A stretch of 64,000 nucleotides of DNA from an uncultured bacterium (GCA_905215965.1 CAJMSD010000004.1:62001-126000); one strand, 5' to 3'. Positions 25,257 to 34,548 are shown, counted from the first letter of the stretch. Numbers and translations: made by a program. The notes: generated from the sequence alone by a model not told the origin.

Positions 25257-27338
25257 ATGAACTACTACGATTCAAATAAAATACGCAATATCGCTCTTGC
25301 CGGTCATAACGGTTCCGGTAAAACTTCATTGGCTGAAGCTCTGCTTTTCAAGGCAGGCGCTTCCGACAGACTTGGCAAGACTGCTGACGGCACTACAGTA
25401 TGCGACTACGATCAGGAAGAGATCAAGAGAAAAATTTCTATAAATACTTCCATTGCTTCCTTTGAATATAACAACATCAAGGTCAATCTTCTGGACACGC
25501 CGGGACTTTTTGACTTTGCTGCCGAAATGATAGAAGGTATCCGCGCTGCCGATACTGTCCTTATTACTGTTTCGGCTAAATCCGGAGTTAAGGTCGGCGC
25601 AAAGAAAGCTTACGACGAGGCTGCCGCTCAGGGCAAATCCAAAATGATCGCAGTTACAAAAATCGACGACAAGGACGCCAATTTCTTCAATGTTCTCACC
25701 GAACTGAAAACCGTCTTTGGCCCGACCGTATGCCCGATCGTTGTTCCGGTTCTTCAGAACGGAGCTATCGTTTCCTATGTAAATCTCATCGAGATGAAGG
25801 CTTATCGCTATGACGATAAGGGCAACGCCGTAGAAACGGATATGCCTACTTCCGAGATCTCAGATAAAATAGAGTACCGTATTGACGGTCTTATTGCTGC
25901 AATTTCGGAAGCTGTTGCAGAAACATCAGACGAGCTTATGGAAAAATTCTTCGAGGGCGAACCGTTCACCCAGAAGGAGCTTATCGACGGTATTCATGAC
26001 GGTATGAACAGAGGAATCATTACTCCTGTCGTATGTACATCGGCTGTTGATCTCGCAGGCATTGATATGCTTCTTAAGGAATTCGAGCTTCTGCTTCCTG
26101 CGCCGTGCGAGGTTTTCCCGTCAGAGGCATATACTCCCGATAAAACTATCATCGAGGTAGAGTGCAAAAAGGAAGCTCCCACAGCTGCTTACGTTTTCAA
26201 AACAATAGCCGATCCGTTTGTCGGAAAAATGTCTATGATCAGAGTTATGTCCGGTAAGCTTTCGGCAAACAGCGAGATCGTTAATTCTTCAAATGCAGCA
26301 AACGAAAAAATCGGCAAGCTTTACACTCTCTGCGGAAAAAAGCAGACCGAAGTTGCTTATGCCGAAGCCGGCGATATAGTAGTTGCGTCAAAAATCAATG
26401 CCAACACAGGTGACACTCTGTCTGACGTTTCAAGGATCGTTGATCTGCCCGAAATGAATTTCCCCAAGCCTTGCTACTCAATGGCTGTAAAAGCTAAGAG
26501 TCAGGGCGATGAAGCTAAAATTTCAAGCGGTATCCAGCGTCTTATCGAAGAAGATCCCACTCTTTCATACGGTCAGGACGAAAACACAAAGGAACAGATA
26601 CTCAGCGGTCTCGGCGAACAGCATATTGAAGTTGCGGCCGCTAAGCTAAAGGCTAAATTCGGCGTTGAGATAAAGCTCAGCGTTCCAAAGATCGCATATA
26701 AGGAAACTATCCGCAAGAAAATCAAGGTCGAGGGCAAGCACAAGAAACAATCCGGCGGTCACGGTCAGTACGGTCATGTCTGGATCGAATTTGAGCCATG
26801 CGTCAGCAATGAGCTCATTTTCGAGGAAAAGGTGTTCGGCGGAGCTGTTCCGAAAAATTACTTCCCTGCCGTTCAAAAGGGACTGGAGGACTGCGTAAAG
26901 AAAGGCGTGCTTGCAGGCTGTCCCGTAGTCGGACTGAAAGCGATTCTCGTGGACGGTTCATACCACCCTGTAGATTCTTCCGAAATGGCATTCAAAATGG
27001 CTGCTTCCATCGCTTACAAAGACGGACTTCGCCAAGCCGACCCTGTAATGCTTGAGCCTATAGGAGAGCTGAAGGTAACTGCTCCCGACGATAAAACAGG
27101 CGATATAATGGGCGAACTCAACAAGAGACGCGGAAGAGTTCTCGGCATGGAACCGGTAGCTCACGGAATTACTTTGATTCAGGCAGAAGTTCCTATGCGC
27201 GAAATGCATGATTTTGCAATGTATCTGCGCCAGACGACAAGAGGTCTCGGAAGCTTTTCATTTGAATTTATGCGTTATGAGCAGCTTCCTGCCAATCTTC
27301 TTGCCGAAGTAATTGCGGCAGTTAATGCAGAAGGATAA
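25257..27338 (+). CDS. Elongation factor G-like GTPase (EF-G-2 type)
   Basis: 693 aa with all five EF-G domains, but the P-loop is GHNGSGKTSL, not the canonical AHIDAGKTTT of FusA, and switch II is DTPGLFDFAAEM. These are the features of the second EF-G family (Thermus EF-G-2 type), whose members bind ribosomes and hydrolyse GTP but whose cellular role is not settled. Domain IV is recognised by GGHGQYGHVWIEFEP and KNYFPAVQKGLEDC, domain V by GRVLGMEP. A separate canonical fusA would be expected elsewhere in the genome. RBS GAGGAG. Confidence 0.9.
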   Translation: MNYYDSNKIRNIALAGHNGSGKTSLAEALLFKAGASDRLGKTADGTTVCDYDQEEIKRKISINTSIASFEYNNIKVNLLDTPGLFDFAAEMIEGIRAADTVLITVSAKSGVKVGAKKAYDEAAAQGKSKMIAVTKIDDKDANFFNVLTELKTVFGPTVCPIVVPVLQNGAIVSYVNLIEMKAYRYDDKGNAVETDMPTSEISDKIEYRIDGLIAAISEAVAETSDELMEKFFEGEPFTQKELIDGIHDGMNRGIITPVVCTSAVDLAGIDMLLKEFELLLPAPCEVFPSEAYTPDKTIIEVECKKEAPTAAYVFKTIADPFVGKMSMIRVMSGKLSANSEIVNSSNAANEKIGKLYTLCGKKQTEVAYAEAGDIVVASKINANTGDTLSDVSRIVDLPEMNFPKPCYSMAVKAKSQGDEAKISSGIQRLIEEDPTLSYGQDENTKEQILSGLGEQHIEVAAAKLKAKFGVEIKLSVPKIAYKETIRKKIKVEGKHKKQSGGHGQYGHVWIEFEPCVSNELIFEEKVFGGAVPKNYFPAVQKGLEDCVKKGVLAGCPVVGLKAILVDGSYHPVDSSEMAFKMAASIAYKDGLRQADPVMLEPIGELKVTAPDDKTGDIMGELNKRRGRVLGMEPVAHGITLIQAEVPMREMHDFAMYLRQTTRGLGSFSFEFMRYEQLPANLLAEVIAAVNAEG

Positions 27339-27362
27339 AATTTTCTCTATAACAATAAAAAC

Positions 27363-27396
27363 GGGAGCGTTTGAATTGAAACGCTCCCTTATTTTG
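27363..27396 (+). terminator. Bidirectional terminator between EF-G-like gene and nadE
   Basis: Perfect 10-bp stem GGGAGCGTTT (27363-27372) / AAACGCTCCC (27379-27388) followed by TTATTTTG; convergent genes on both sides. Confidence 0.85.
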
Positions 27397-27421
27397 TATA
27401 AAATTGTATCGGCAAAACTGC

Positions 27422-28168
27422 TTACTCAGCTTCAAATTCAAATTTCGGCATTGGCAGCAGCTTATGCATATTTATGGCATGAAGCCTGTCGATCTTCGCT
27501 TTCAGCTCTGGCATATCCTCAAGATCGCTTTCGCCCCTGATATATTTGTCGAGCAAAGCGTAGGTGAATCCAAGATTCTCCTCATCAGTCTTACCGCAAA
27601 GTCCGTCGATGGGAGTTTTGTGAGTAAGCTCGCGCGGCAGTCCAAGCTCATCGCCGACTGCGATAACTTCCGTGACCGTAAGCTCTGAAAGCGGACTGAA
27701 ATCCCCTGCGCTGTCACCGAATTTTGTAGAATATCCGACATAGTCCTCAGAAGCGTTGCAGGTATTTACAACACGTCCTCCCACGCACGCAGCCACAGCA
27801 TAAAGCGTTGACATACGGATCCTCGGAGGGATATTGATCTTAGCCTGAGAAGTAAGCTTGAGCTTTGAATCAATCGATTTTTCAAGAGCTTCCGCAGCTT
27901 CGCCGATGTTAATCTCGACGCTTTCGATGCCGAGAGTATCGACAAGAAGTCTGCTGCAATCGATATCCTTTTGCTCACCTCGGGGCATCAGAACTCCAAG
28001 AACTCTTTCCTTTCCGAGAGCCTTTACGCAAAGCGCAGCGGCAACGGAGCTGTCCTTTCCTCCCGAAATACCAATAACCGCTTTCGTATTAACATCAGCA
28101 TTTTCGTTGAAATAATTTTTGATCCACCGAACGATGTCCTCTGTCGTTTTTTTTACATCAAAGCTCAT
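27422..28168 (-). CDS. nadE: NAD synthetase (ammonia-dependent)
   Basis: 248 aa; amidates deamido-NAD with ATP and ammonia. PP-loop IGISGGKDSSVAAAL near residue 32, then NTCNASEDYVGYSTKFGDSAGDFSPLSELT and HKTPIDGLCGKTDEENLGFTY. There is no glutaminase domain, so it is the NH3-dependent short form. RBS GGAGG. Confidence 0.95.
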   Translation of the reverse strand: MSFDVKKTTEDIVRWIKNYFNENADVNTKAVIGISGGKDSSVAAALCVKALGKERVLGVLMPRGEQKDIDCSRLLVDTLGIESVEINIGEAAEALEKSIDSKLKLTSQAKINIPPRIRMSTLYAVAACVGGRVVNTCNASEDYVGYSTKFGDSAGDFSPLSELTVTEVIAVGDELGLPRELTHKTPIDGLCGKTDEENLGFTYALLDKYIRGESDLEDMPELKAKIDRLHAINMHKLLPMPKFEFEAE

Positions 28169-28221
28169 AAAATACCTCCGTAAAGCTGCATACTCTCAAC
28201 AAATTTATAAGTCTAAAAATA

Positions 28222-28253
28222 AAAACCGGATGTGGTTAAACCACACCCGGTTT
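28222..28253 (-). terminator. Terminator of the tRNA cluster
   Basis: Near-perfect inverted repeat AAACCGGATGTGG...CCACACCCGGTTT (one G-T pair), followed on the minus strand by a T-rich tract TTTTATTTTTAG. Confidence 0.8.
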
Positions 28254-28267
28254 AGCAGTAATACTGC

Positions 28268-28341
28268 TGGAGGCGCCACCCAGATTTGAACTGGGGATCA
28301 GGGTGTTGCAGACCCACGCCTTACCACTTGGCTATAGCGCC
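28268..28341 (-). tRNA. tRNA-Cys (GCA)
   Basis: Cloverleaf on the minus strand: acceptor GGCGCTA / TGGCGCC, anticodon loop CTGCAAC with anticodon GCA, T-arm GTTCAAATC, encoded CCA. Last of the four-tRNA cluster. Confidence 0.95.
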
Positions 28342-28347
28342 GATATT

Positions 28348-28423
28348 TGGAGCGGATTACGAGGCTCGAACTCGCTACCTCCACCTTGGCAAGGTGGCGC
28401 TCTACCAGATGAGCTAAATCCGC
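28348..28423 (-). tRNA. tRNA-Gly (GCC)
   Basis: Starts GCGGATTTAGCTC; anticodon loop TTGCCAA (GCC); T-arm GTTCGAGCC; encoded CCA. 76 nt. Confidence 0.96.
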
Positions 28424-28425
28424 AC

Positions 28426-28502
28426 TGGCGACCCGGATGAGGCTCGAACTCACGACCTCTAGCGTGACAGGCTAGCGTTCTAACCAACTGAACTACCGGG
28501 CC
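28426..28502 (-). tRNA. tRNA-Asp (GTC)
   Basis: Starts GGCCCGGTAGTTCAG; anticodon loop CTGTCAC (GTC); T-arm GTTCGAGCC; discriminator G and encoded CCA. 77 nt. Confidence 0.96.
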
Positions 28503-28504
28503 AC

Positions 28505-28580
28505 TGGTGGGAACTATAGGGCTCGAACCTATGACCCTCTGCTTGTAAGGCAGATGCTCTCCCAGCTGAGCTAAGCTCCC
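28505..28580 (-). tRNA. tRNA-Val (TAC)
   Basis: Starts GGGAGCTTAGCTCAG; anticodon loop CTTACAA (TAC); T-arm GTTCGAGCC; encoded CCA. 76 nt; first gene of the cluster. Confidence 0.96.
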
Positions 28581-28620
28581 ATTCCAGCTTATAAAGTCAT
28601 CAGCACCTGACGACTTAATT

Positions 28621-28649
28621 ATTATACTACAAGATTTCTGATTTGTCAA
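28621..28649 (-). promoter_or_regulatory. Promoter of the tRNA cluster
   Basis: Perfect consensus on the minus strand: TTGACA (28649-28644), 17-nt spacer, TATAAT (28626-28621), 40 nt before tRNA-Val. Confidence 0.92.
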
Positions 28650-28742
28650 GCATTTTTTTGAAATTTCTCAGAAAAATTTTTTCTATCAAAATCAGCGCCG
28701 ATGTACTGTTATTATATGCAGACAAATCAGAAATGTTTCCTG

Positions 28743-28796
28743 TTATTTTAGCAGCACCGCACAAAGCACGTCTGACGGCTTTGCACGTCCTCTGCT
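28743..28796. repeat. Partial copy of the 80-bp TIR element
   Basis: The stretch GCACCGCACAAAGCAC, TCTGACG, CTTTGCACG and TGCTT matches the left half of the element at 55734-55813 at about 80 percent over 54 nt. The right half is missing: the sequence continues into the 3' end of the TPR membrane protein gene on the minus strand. Confidence 0.65.
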
Positions 28797-29773
28797 TACT
28801 TGTTTTCCGTCTTTGCGATTATTTCCGAAATTTCTCTAACGGCATTGATATAAAGCTCCGGAACCTTGCAAGTAAGCATATTCACTCTTTCTTCTATCAT
28901 ATCAAGTCCGTTTACAGCCCTTTCCGTATCGCCGAGCATCGCATAACAGTACGCAAGAGCGCAATACTTTTCAATTTCGCCTATATGCTGAAAATTCGGA
29001 TATTTTATATTGTCTTCAAAGCGCACTTCTCTGTTTATTCTGAGCGACATCTTACAAAATTCTACAGCTCTTTCATATCTGCCGCTGAATTTTTCATAAC
29101 TCATGAGCAAAACTATTCCAAGATTAATTAAAGATATCTCTCTTCCCTTGACAAATGTTTTCTCGATCTCGTCCTTATTTGCATCGAACACAGCAATAAA
29201 CTCATCGCCGTTCATCTGATCGTCAAGGGTACTGAGCTTAAGGTAAACAGTATCTTCCTTTTTATAATCGGGAACAGTTTTCAACGCTTCTTCATAAGCC
29301 TGCCACGCTTCGTCAAAACGGCCGGAAAGGCTCAGGTAAATATTTTTTGTTTTCAAAAGAATATATCTGTTATATTTGTTTTTCTCTTTTTTCAAATATC
29401 CGTCAATAACAGCAGTATAATCGATCTTGCCGAAATCGTTCAGGCATTCCGTTGCCAGATTTTTATATTTTATATAGAATTTACTGCTGCTGTATAATTC
29501 TCTGAAATTGTACATACCGCGCGTTTTTTTGTTGGCAAAAAGCATTATCGGCGACCAAAGGGGCAGAGAAGCAAAATTTATTAAAAATACGGCAAAAATA
29601 ATCACGATACTGATGATCAGATTACGGTCTATAAGCGAGCATAAAACAAATATCTCCACTAAATTCACTGCAAAGCATATTACCGTGAAAATTTTTGTGT
29701 TGCGCGAGATTATTTCCTGCTGCTCCTTGCTTAGTTTTATTGCTTCGTCAAGCTGTTCATTCGTAAAATTCAT
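28796..29773 (-). CDS. Membrane protein with TPR-like repeats
   Basis: 325 aa. Two neighbouring hydrophobic segments at about residues 28-75 (IFTVICFAVNLVEIFVL and ISIVIIFAVFLINFASL) form a hairpin, followed by a cytoplasmic helical region with TPR-like pairs (SGRFDEAWQAYEEALKT, SGRYERAVEFCKMSLRI, YCYAMLGDTERAVNGLD). Role unknown; such proteins often hold partner proteins at the membrane. RBS AGGAGG. It follows mreB on the same strand with an 18-nt gap, so it may be part of the recD2-mreB transcript. Confidence 0.75.
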   Translation of the reverse strand: MNFTNEQLDEAIKLSKEQQEIISRNTKIFTVICFAVNLVEIFVLCSLIDRNLIISIVIIFAVFLINFASLPLWSPIMLFANKKTRGMYNFRELYSSSKFYIKYKNLATECLNDFGKIDYTAVIDGYLKKEKNKYNRYILLKTKNIYLSLSGRFDEAWQAYEEALKTVPDYKKEDTVYLKLSTLDDQMNGDEFIAVFDANKDEIEKTFVKGREISLINLGIVLLMSYEKFSGRYERAVEFCKMSLRINREVRFEDNIKYPNFQHIGEIEKYCALAYCYAMLGDTERAVNGLDMIEERVNMLTCKVPELYINAVREISEIIAKTENK

Positions 29774-29791
29774 TTATGTCCTCCTTTTCGA

Positions 29792-30811
29792 TCATCTGTA
29801 CTGACTTATCGGAGCAACTTCAAATCCGTCAAGCAGCGTAGTCATCTTTCCGAAAGCCATTCCTGTGCCCTTGGCAACACAGTTTATAGCGTCCTTTGCT
29901 ATATGGCAGTTTATGCCGAGAGTTCTCTTGATAAGCTGAGTAAGACCTCCGAGGAGCGAGCCTCCTCCCGTAAGAAGCATTCCGTTGTCGTATATATCGC
30001 CTACAAGCTCAGGCGGAGCGTCCTCAAGAACTTTTCTTATCGCCTCAATTATCGCAAAAGTATCGTCCTCGATAGCTTCAAAAAGCTCCGTTTCGCTGAG
30101 AAGAACCTGTGCGGGAAGTCCTTTAAGTAGACTTCTTCCCTTTACCGAAAAGGTGCGTTCATCGCTCGGGTCGTACAGATTGCAAAGCTCTATCTTCACT
30201 TTTTCCGCAGTTCTTTCTCCGATAAGAAGCTTGTACTTATTCTGAACATACTTTATGATCGATTTATCTATCGTATTTCCTGCGGTTTTTATCGTATGAG
30301 AGGTAACAACTCCGTTCATCGAAACAATGGCGACATCGGTAGTACCTCCGCCTATATCTACGATCATGTGACCTCTCGCCTTTGTTATATTTACTCCTGC
30401 GCCGATCATTGCGGCGATAGGCTCCTGTATCAGGTATATCTGACGCGATCCGGCGCTTCTTGCCGCGTCAACTACGGCACGGCTTTCAACGTCGGTAATA
30501 GACGACGGAACACATATAACCACTCTCGGCTTTATGAGCTGATGTCCCGTGACCTTGAAAATAAATTCGCGTATCATACTGTGAGTAAGATCGTCGTCGG
30601 AAATAACTCCTTCTATTATCGGACGAACTACCGCTATATAATCGGGATTTTTTCCTATCATATCGTAGGCTTCACGTCCCACGGCAAGAATGCATTCGGT
30701 TCTTGTATTATACGCAATTACAGACGGTTCGCTCAGAACCACGCCTTTATTGCCCATTGTCATAACAATATTTGCCGTACCCAGATCTATTCCAATATCT
30801 GTATTTGCCAT
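29792..30811 (-). CDS. mreB: Rod-shape protein MreB/Mbl
   Basis: 339-aa actin-like filament protein that guides lateral cell-wall synthesis. Phosphate 1 loop IGIDLGTANIVM, phosphate 2 IVDIGGGTTDVAIVS and adenosine segment LTGGGSLLGGLTQLI are present. I chose the ATG at 30811, which gives the usual N-terminus and has GAGAGAGG upstream; longer versions would overlap recD2. It starts one base after the recD2 stop, so the two are coupled. The absence of mreC/mreD next to it suggests an extra MreB/Mbl copy rather than the main mreBCD operon. Confidence 0.93.
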   Translation of the reverse strand: MANTDIGIDLGTANIVMTMGNKGVVLSEPSVIAYNTRTECILAVGREAYDMIGKNPDYIAVVRPIIEGVISDDDLTHSMIREFIFKVTGHQLIKPRVVICVPSSITDVESRAVVDAARSAGSRQIYLIQEPIAAMIGAGVNITKARGHMIVDIGGGTTDVAIVSMNGVVTSHTIKTAGNTIDKSIIKYVQNKYKLLIGERTAEKVKIELCNLYDPSDERTFSVKGRSLLKGLPAQVLLSETELFEAIEDDTFAIIEAIRKVLEDAPPELVGDIYDNGMLLTGGGSLLGGLTQLIKRTLGINCHIAKDAINCVAKGTGMAFGKMTTLLDGFEVAPISQYR

Positions 30812-30812
30812 T

Positions 30813-33071
30813 TTATGTATCCTCTCTCTCATCATTATCCGTAAGGAAGCGGCTGAACGGGTCGTTTGCATCGGTTCCCGTACCTGCAAGCATATCCTTA
30901 AGACAGGTATACCGCCTTGTTCTGCGGTTATTATCGACCATAGTAAATATTTTCTCCTCAGAGCCTATAAGGATAAGCAGCTTTTTAGCTCTGGTAACTG
31001 CGGTATAAAGCAGATTTCTGTAATAAAGCTTTTCGAATCCGCCCATTACAGGCATTATGACCGCTTCGAATTCACAGCCCTGACTTTTATGTACCGTTAT
31101 AGCGTATGCAAGCTCTATCTGAGAAAGCAGATCGAATGTATAAACTGCCACGCGTCCGTCAAATTCAAGAACAGCCGTGCTTGTACTGCGGTTTATGCTG
31201 ACGATTTTTCCTATATCGCCGTTAAAAATTCCCATTCCGCTTTCATCGTCGCGCTTCCATTCAATGTCGTAATTATTTTTTGTCTGCATGACCTTGTCGC
31301 CCGTTCTGAACGTATACAAATAGCTTTTATGCTCGGGCTTGGACTCGGAGGGCGGATTCAGTTCTCTCTGCAGCGCCTTGTTTATTTCTACAGTGCCGAG
31401 CATTCCTTTCCTTGACGGTGAAAGTATCTGTATATCGTCCATAGGTGAATAATTATAAGCTTTCGGAAGCCTTGTTCCCGCAAGATCAATGATAAGCTGC
31501 AGAGCTTTGTCGTAATCATCGCGCTTGAAAAAGAAAAAGTCGTTATTTTTCTGTTTAAGGTCGGGGTATTCTCCCGATACTATCTTATGCGCATTTGTAA
31601 CTATACAGCTTTCGCGCGCCTGTCTAAAAATTTCGTTAAGCTCTATGACGGGAACTTTTCCGCTGTCAATAACGTCGCGCAGCAGATTTCCTGCGCCTAC
31701 TGACGGAAGCTGGTCGCTGTCGCCTACCATTATAAGCTTGCAGCCGAGTCTGACAGCTCTCAGCAGACTTTCAAACAGCAGCACGTCTACCATTGACATC
31801 TCATCGACCACAAGGACCTCGCAGTCAAGAGGATTATTTTCGTTATGCTTGAATTTAAGTCTGCCGCCGATGTCGAATTCCACTTCAAGCAAGCGGTGGA
31901 TCGTCTTAGCCTCTCGCTGAGTAAGATCGGACATTCGCTTGGCGGCGCGGCCTGTGGGAGCTGCAAGAAGAACGCTGCACCCTTTCTTCTCAAAAATAGA
32001 AATTATCGCGTTAAGAGTTGTGGTTTTTCCCGTACCGGGACCTCCCGTCATGATCATAAGACCTCTTGAAACGGCAGTAGTTATGGCGTCCCTTTGAAGT
32101 CCGGCATAGGAAATATTATTTTCTTCCTCTTCAATGTCAATAAGAGCGTTTATGTCGAAGTCCTCGGGCGAAGAAAAATCACGCAGTATCTGTAGTCTGT
32201 CGGCGATAAAATGCTCCGCATAATAATATTCCGGAAGATAAACATATTCACGTTCATTTTTTACGTACTGGAAAAGATTATTATCATCGAGAGCGTCGTT
32301 GTATACGCTGTAAAAATCTCTCTCGCTTATATCAAGCGCATTTTCGGCTTTGCTCAGGAGAACGCTGAGCGGCAGGCAGGAATGACCGAGGGTCGTATTC
32401 ATTTTTAATATGTACTGCATTCCTGCAAGAATACGCTTGTCGGAATTCTTTTCTATCCTCATGTCATGAGCAATAACGTCCGCTTTTTTGAAATCAAGCT
32501 CAATCATTTCGCCGCAAAGGAGATATGGATTATCCTTTATCAGCTCCATTGAATTTTCTCCGAACTTACGGTACGCTTTCATGGCAAACTGCGATTTTAC
32601 TTCATACTGCGAAAGATATGTCATTATGCTGCGAAGAGAAAAAAGCTTTTTCGCCTCCGAGGCGATCTCCTCACACTTTTTTGCCGATATACCCTTTATC
32701 TCGCTGAGACGGTACGGATCGTTCTCCATTATTTCAAGAGTCTGAGAGCCGAATACTCTTACTATTTTTGTTGCAAGAGACGGACCGATGCCCTTTATTG
32801 CTCCCGACGCAAGATATTTTTCTATATTGACAACCGTATCCGGAAGCTTTCTCTCACAATATTCAGCCTGAAACTGAGTTCCGAACTTATGGTGAGTGAC
32901 ATATTTTCCGTCAAGGATAAGACCCTCGCCGGTTTCTATGTCGCCAAGCTCACCGACAACGGTTATCAAGGTTCCGCCCGCATCGAGATCAAGCACGATA
33001 TAGCCGTTATTTTCATTGCGGAACAGCACGTTTTCCACAGTTCCCTCTATGTGAAGTACATCGTGCTCCAT
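30813..33071 (-). CDS. recD2: ATP-dependent DNA helicase RecD2
   Basis: 752 aa SF1B 5'-3' helicase involved in repair independent of RecBC. N-terminal OB-like domain (MEHDVLHIEGTVENVLFRNENNGYIVL), tandem helix-hairpin-helix (AIKGIGPSLATKIV), then Walker A TGGPGTGKTTTLNAI near residue 345, Walker B VVDEMSMVD, SH3-like segment and the final UvrD-like motif LAYAITVHKSQGCEFEAV and LLYTAVTRAKKLLIL. All helicase motifs are intact. Confidence 0.95.
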   Translation of the reverse strand: MEHDVLHIEGTVENVLFRNENNGYIVLDLDAGGTLITVVGELGDIETGEGLILDGKYVTHHKFGTQFQAEYCERKLPDTVVNIEKYLASGAIKGIGPSLATKIVRVFGSQTLEIMENDPYRLSEIKGISAKKCEEIASEAKKLFSLRSIMTYLSQYEVKSQFAMKAYRKFGENSMELIKDNPYLLCGEMIELDFKKADVIAHDMRIEKNSDKRILAGMQYILKMNTTLGHSCLPLSVLLSKAENALDISERDFYSVYNDALDDNNLFQYVKNEREYVYLPEYYYAEHFIADRLQILRDFSSPEDFDINALIDIEEEENNISYAGLQRDAITTAVSRGLMIMTGGPGTGKTTTLNAIISIFEKKGCSVLLAAPTGRAAKRMSDLTQREAKTIHRLLEVEFDIGGRLKFKHNENNPLDCEVLVVDEMSMVDVLLFESLLRAVRLGCKLIMVGDSDQLPSVGAGNLLRDVIDSGKVPVIELNEIFRQARESCIVTNAHKIVSGEYPDLKQKNNDFFFFKRDDYDKALQLIIDLAGTRLPKAYNYSPMDDIQILSPSRKGMLGTVEINKALQRELNPPSESKPEHKSYLYTFRTGDKVMQTKNNYDIEWKRDDESGMGIFNGDIGKIVSINRSTSTAVLEFDGRVAVYTFDLLSQIELAYAITVHKSQGCEFEAVIMPVMGGFEKLYYRNLLYTAVTRAKKLLILIGSEEKIFTMVDNNRRTRRYTCLKDMLAGTGTDANDPFSRFLTDNDEREDT

Positions 33072-33158
33072 AATTTCATTCCTTTCGCCGAGTTTTTTCC
33101 AAAGTCCTAATTCATGCAGTCTTTAACTGAAAAAATACAGATTACTGCATACTCTTAT

Positions 33159-33187
33159 ATTATACTATGTTTTATGCCCGATTGCAA
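33159..33187 (-). promoter_or_regulatory. Promoter of recD2
   Basis: Minus strand TTGCAA (33187-33182), 17-nt spacer, TATAAT (33164-33159). It overlaps the last codons of the small membrane protein gene upstream. Confidence 0.78.
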
Positions 33188-33518
33188 ATGTTTTTGACAA
33201 TATTTTTTCAAGACTTGCAGGATCGGTTATCAGCGCGCTTTCGTGGATATCGCAGAAAGCCCTGCATTCTTCCAGCTGAGCCGTAGTCGCTCCGTAATTT
33301 ACGATAATAATTTCCTCAAAATAATATGTTCCTCCCGAAAGCTTTTCACTGAGATAAGAAAGCCGTTCGCGCAGCTCAGTATCATCGGGAAACACCGGAA
33401 TAACCGCCGCAAACGCAGGTTTTCCCTCCCGCTTCACAGGTTTCAAAAACAGACTTACCGCCTCAATTACCGCTATAACCGTCAGCACAAGCAATGAGGT
33501 AACGATTATATTGTCCAT
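33165..33518 (-). CDS. Small membrane-anchored protein of unknown function
   Basis: 117 aa. One hydrophobic segment at residues 4-25 (SLLVLTVIAVIEAVSLFL), then a short basic linker and a soluble domain of about 80 residues with FAAVIPVFPDDTELRERLSYLSEKL and EEIIIVNYGATTAQLEECRAFC. The second part looks like a nucleotide-sugar-transferase-type start (AVIPVFPDD ... IIIVNYGA) but is far too short for a full enzyme. RBS AGGAGG. Function unknown. Confidence 0.6.
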   Translation of the reverse strand: MDNIIVTSLLVLTVIAVIEAVSLFLKPVKREGKPAFAAVIPVFPDDTELRERLSYLSEKLSGGTYYFEEIIIVNYGATTAQLEECRAFCDIHESALITDPASLEKILSKTFAIGHKT

Positions 33519-33858
33519 AATGCACCTCCTATGTAAAATATTTCTGCCTTAGTATTCCCATTATATTCATTGCAGGCAAAATGCGTTACATAAGAAAATA
33601 TTGCTCATTCAAAAATCAATAATAAAAATTGAATAAAATAATATTAAGATAAATTTGTAAAAAATATCCATAAATACTGGATTTTAGAGTAAAAATGTAG
33701 TATAATCAAACTTAGGAAGCTGCTATTATTAAAGTAATTTACACAATTCCAAAGCAATATAATCCTAATTATTCTCTTTCAATAGGCAGCACTCCCCGAA
33801 TACGGTATTCCGCTGACCGCAACAGCGAAGCACAGATCGTTCTGTGTCAGGAGTTTTT
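33519..33858 (+). promoter_or_regulatory. Leader and promoter region of the fucose operon
   Basis: No gene. TATAAT at 33701-33706 has only a poor -35 (TGGATT, 33678-33683, 17-nt spacer), suggesting that an activator may be needed. The leader of about 150 nt holds a 13-nt palindrome GAATACGGTATTC (33798-33810), a possible operator, and a 6-bp hairpin CACAGA-TCGT-TCTGTG (33831-33846) directly before the RBS of fucA. Confidence 0.5.
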
Positions 33859-34539
33859 ATGGATATGTCCATCATTAAAGACCAGATGTGCGATGTCTGT
33901 CATAAAATGTGGCAGCTCGGCTGGGTCGCCGCCAACGACGGCAACGTTTCCGTCCTTCTTGAGGACGGAAACATTCTCGCTACTCCTACGGGAGTAAGCA
34001 AAAGCTTTATCACTCCGGATATGCTTGTTCTCATCAACAGAAAAGGCGAGGTTCTTGAAGCAAGCGGCGGAAAACGTCCATCGTCCGAGATCAAAATGCA
34101 TCTTAAGTGCTACGACGAACGTCCCGATGTTAAAGCGGTTCTTCATGCTCATCCACCGACGGCTACCGGATATGCCGTTGCCAACAAGGCTCTGGACGAA
34201 TATACCATGATAGAATCCGTAATCGCTATCGGTTCTGTTCCGGTAACGCCTTACGGAACTCCGTCAACAAACGAAGTTCCCGAAGCCATCGCTCCCTATT
34301 TGCAAGAGCATGACGTTATGCTTCTTCAGAATCACGGAGCTCTCACCGTTGGCGCGGATCTGATAACCGCTTATTATCGAATGGAGACCCTTGAGCTTTT
34401 CGCTAAAATCAGCCTTACTGCGCATCTTCTTGGCGGAGCACAGGAGATCTCACGCGAAAATATCGACAGGCTGTGCGGTATGCGTTCTCAATACGGTGTT
34501 ACAGGAAAACACCCGGGCTACAAAAAATACAATAAATAG
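33859..34539 (+). CDS. fucA: L-fuculose-1-phosphate aldolase (class II aldolase/adducin family)
   Basis: Cleaves L-fuculose 1-phosphate to dihydroxyacetone phosphate and L-lactaldehyde. 226 aa. Family motifs: GWVAANDGNVSVLL, TPTGVSKSFI, zinc histidines in VLHAHPPTATGYA and LLQNHGALTVG, and the glutamate in SSEIKMH. Started at the ATG at 33859 (GGAG 5 nt upstream). It heads a fucA-fucU-kinase-fucI operon; the operon context separates it from rhamnulose or ribulose phosphate aldolases of the same fold. Confidence 0.92.
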   Translation: MDMSIIKDQMCDVCHKMWQLGWVAANDGNVSVLLEDGNILATPTGVSKSFITPDMLVLINRKGEVLEASGGKRPSSEIKMHLKCYDERPDVKAVLHAHPPTATGYAVANKALDEYTMIESVIAIGSVPVTPYGTPSTNEVPEAIAPYLQEHDVMLLQNHGALTVGADLITAYYRMETLELFAKISLTAHLLGGAQEISRENIDRLCGMRSQYGVTGKHPGYKKYNK

Positions 34540-34548
34540 GAGACTGAA

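Noticed and set aside
28332..28649. 105-codon open frame across the tRNA cluster
   Set aside because: It reads through four tRNA genes and is an artefact of their sequence.
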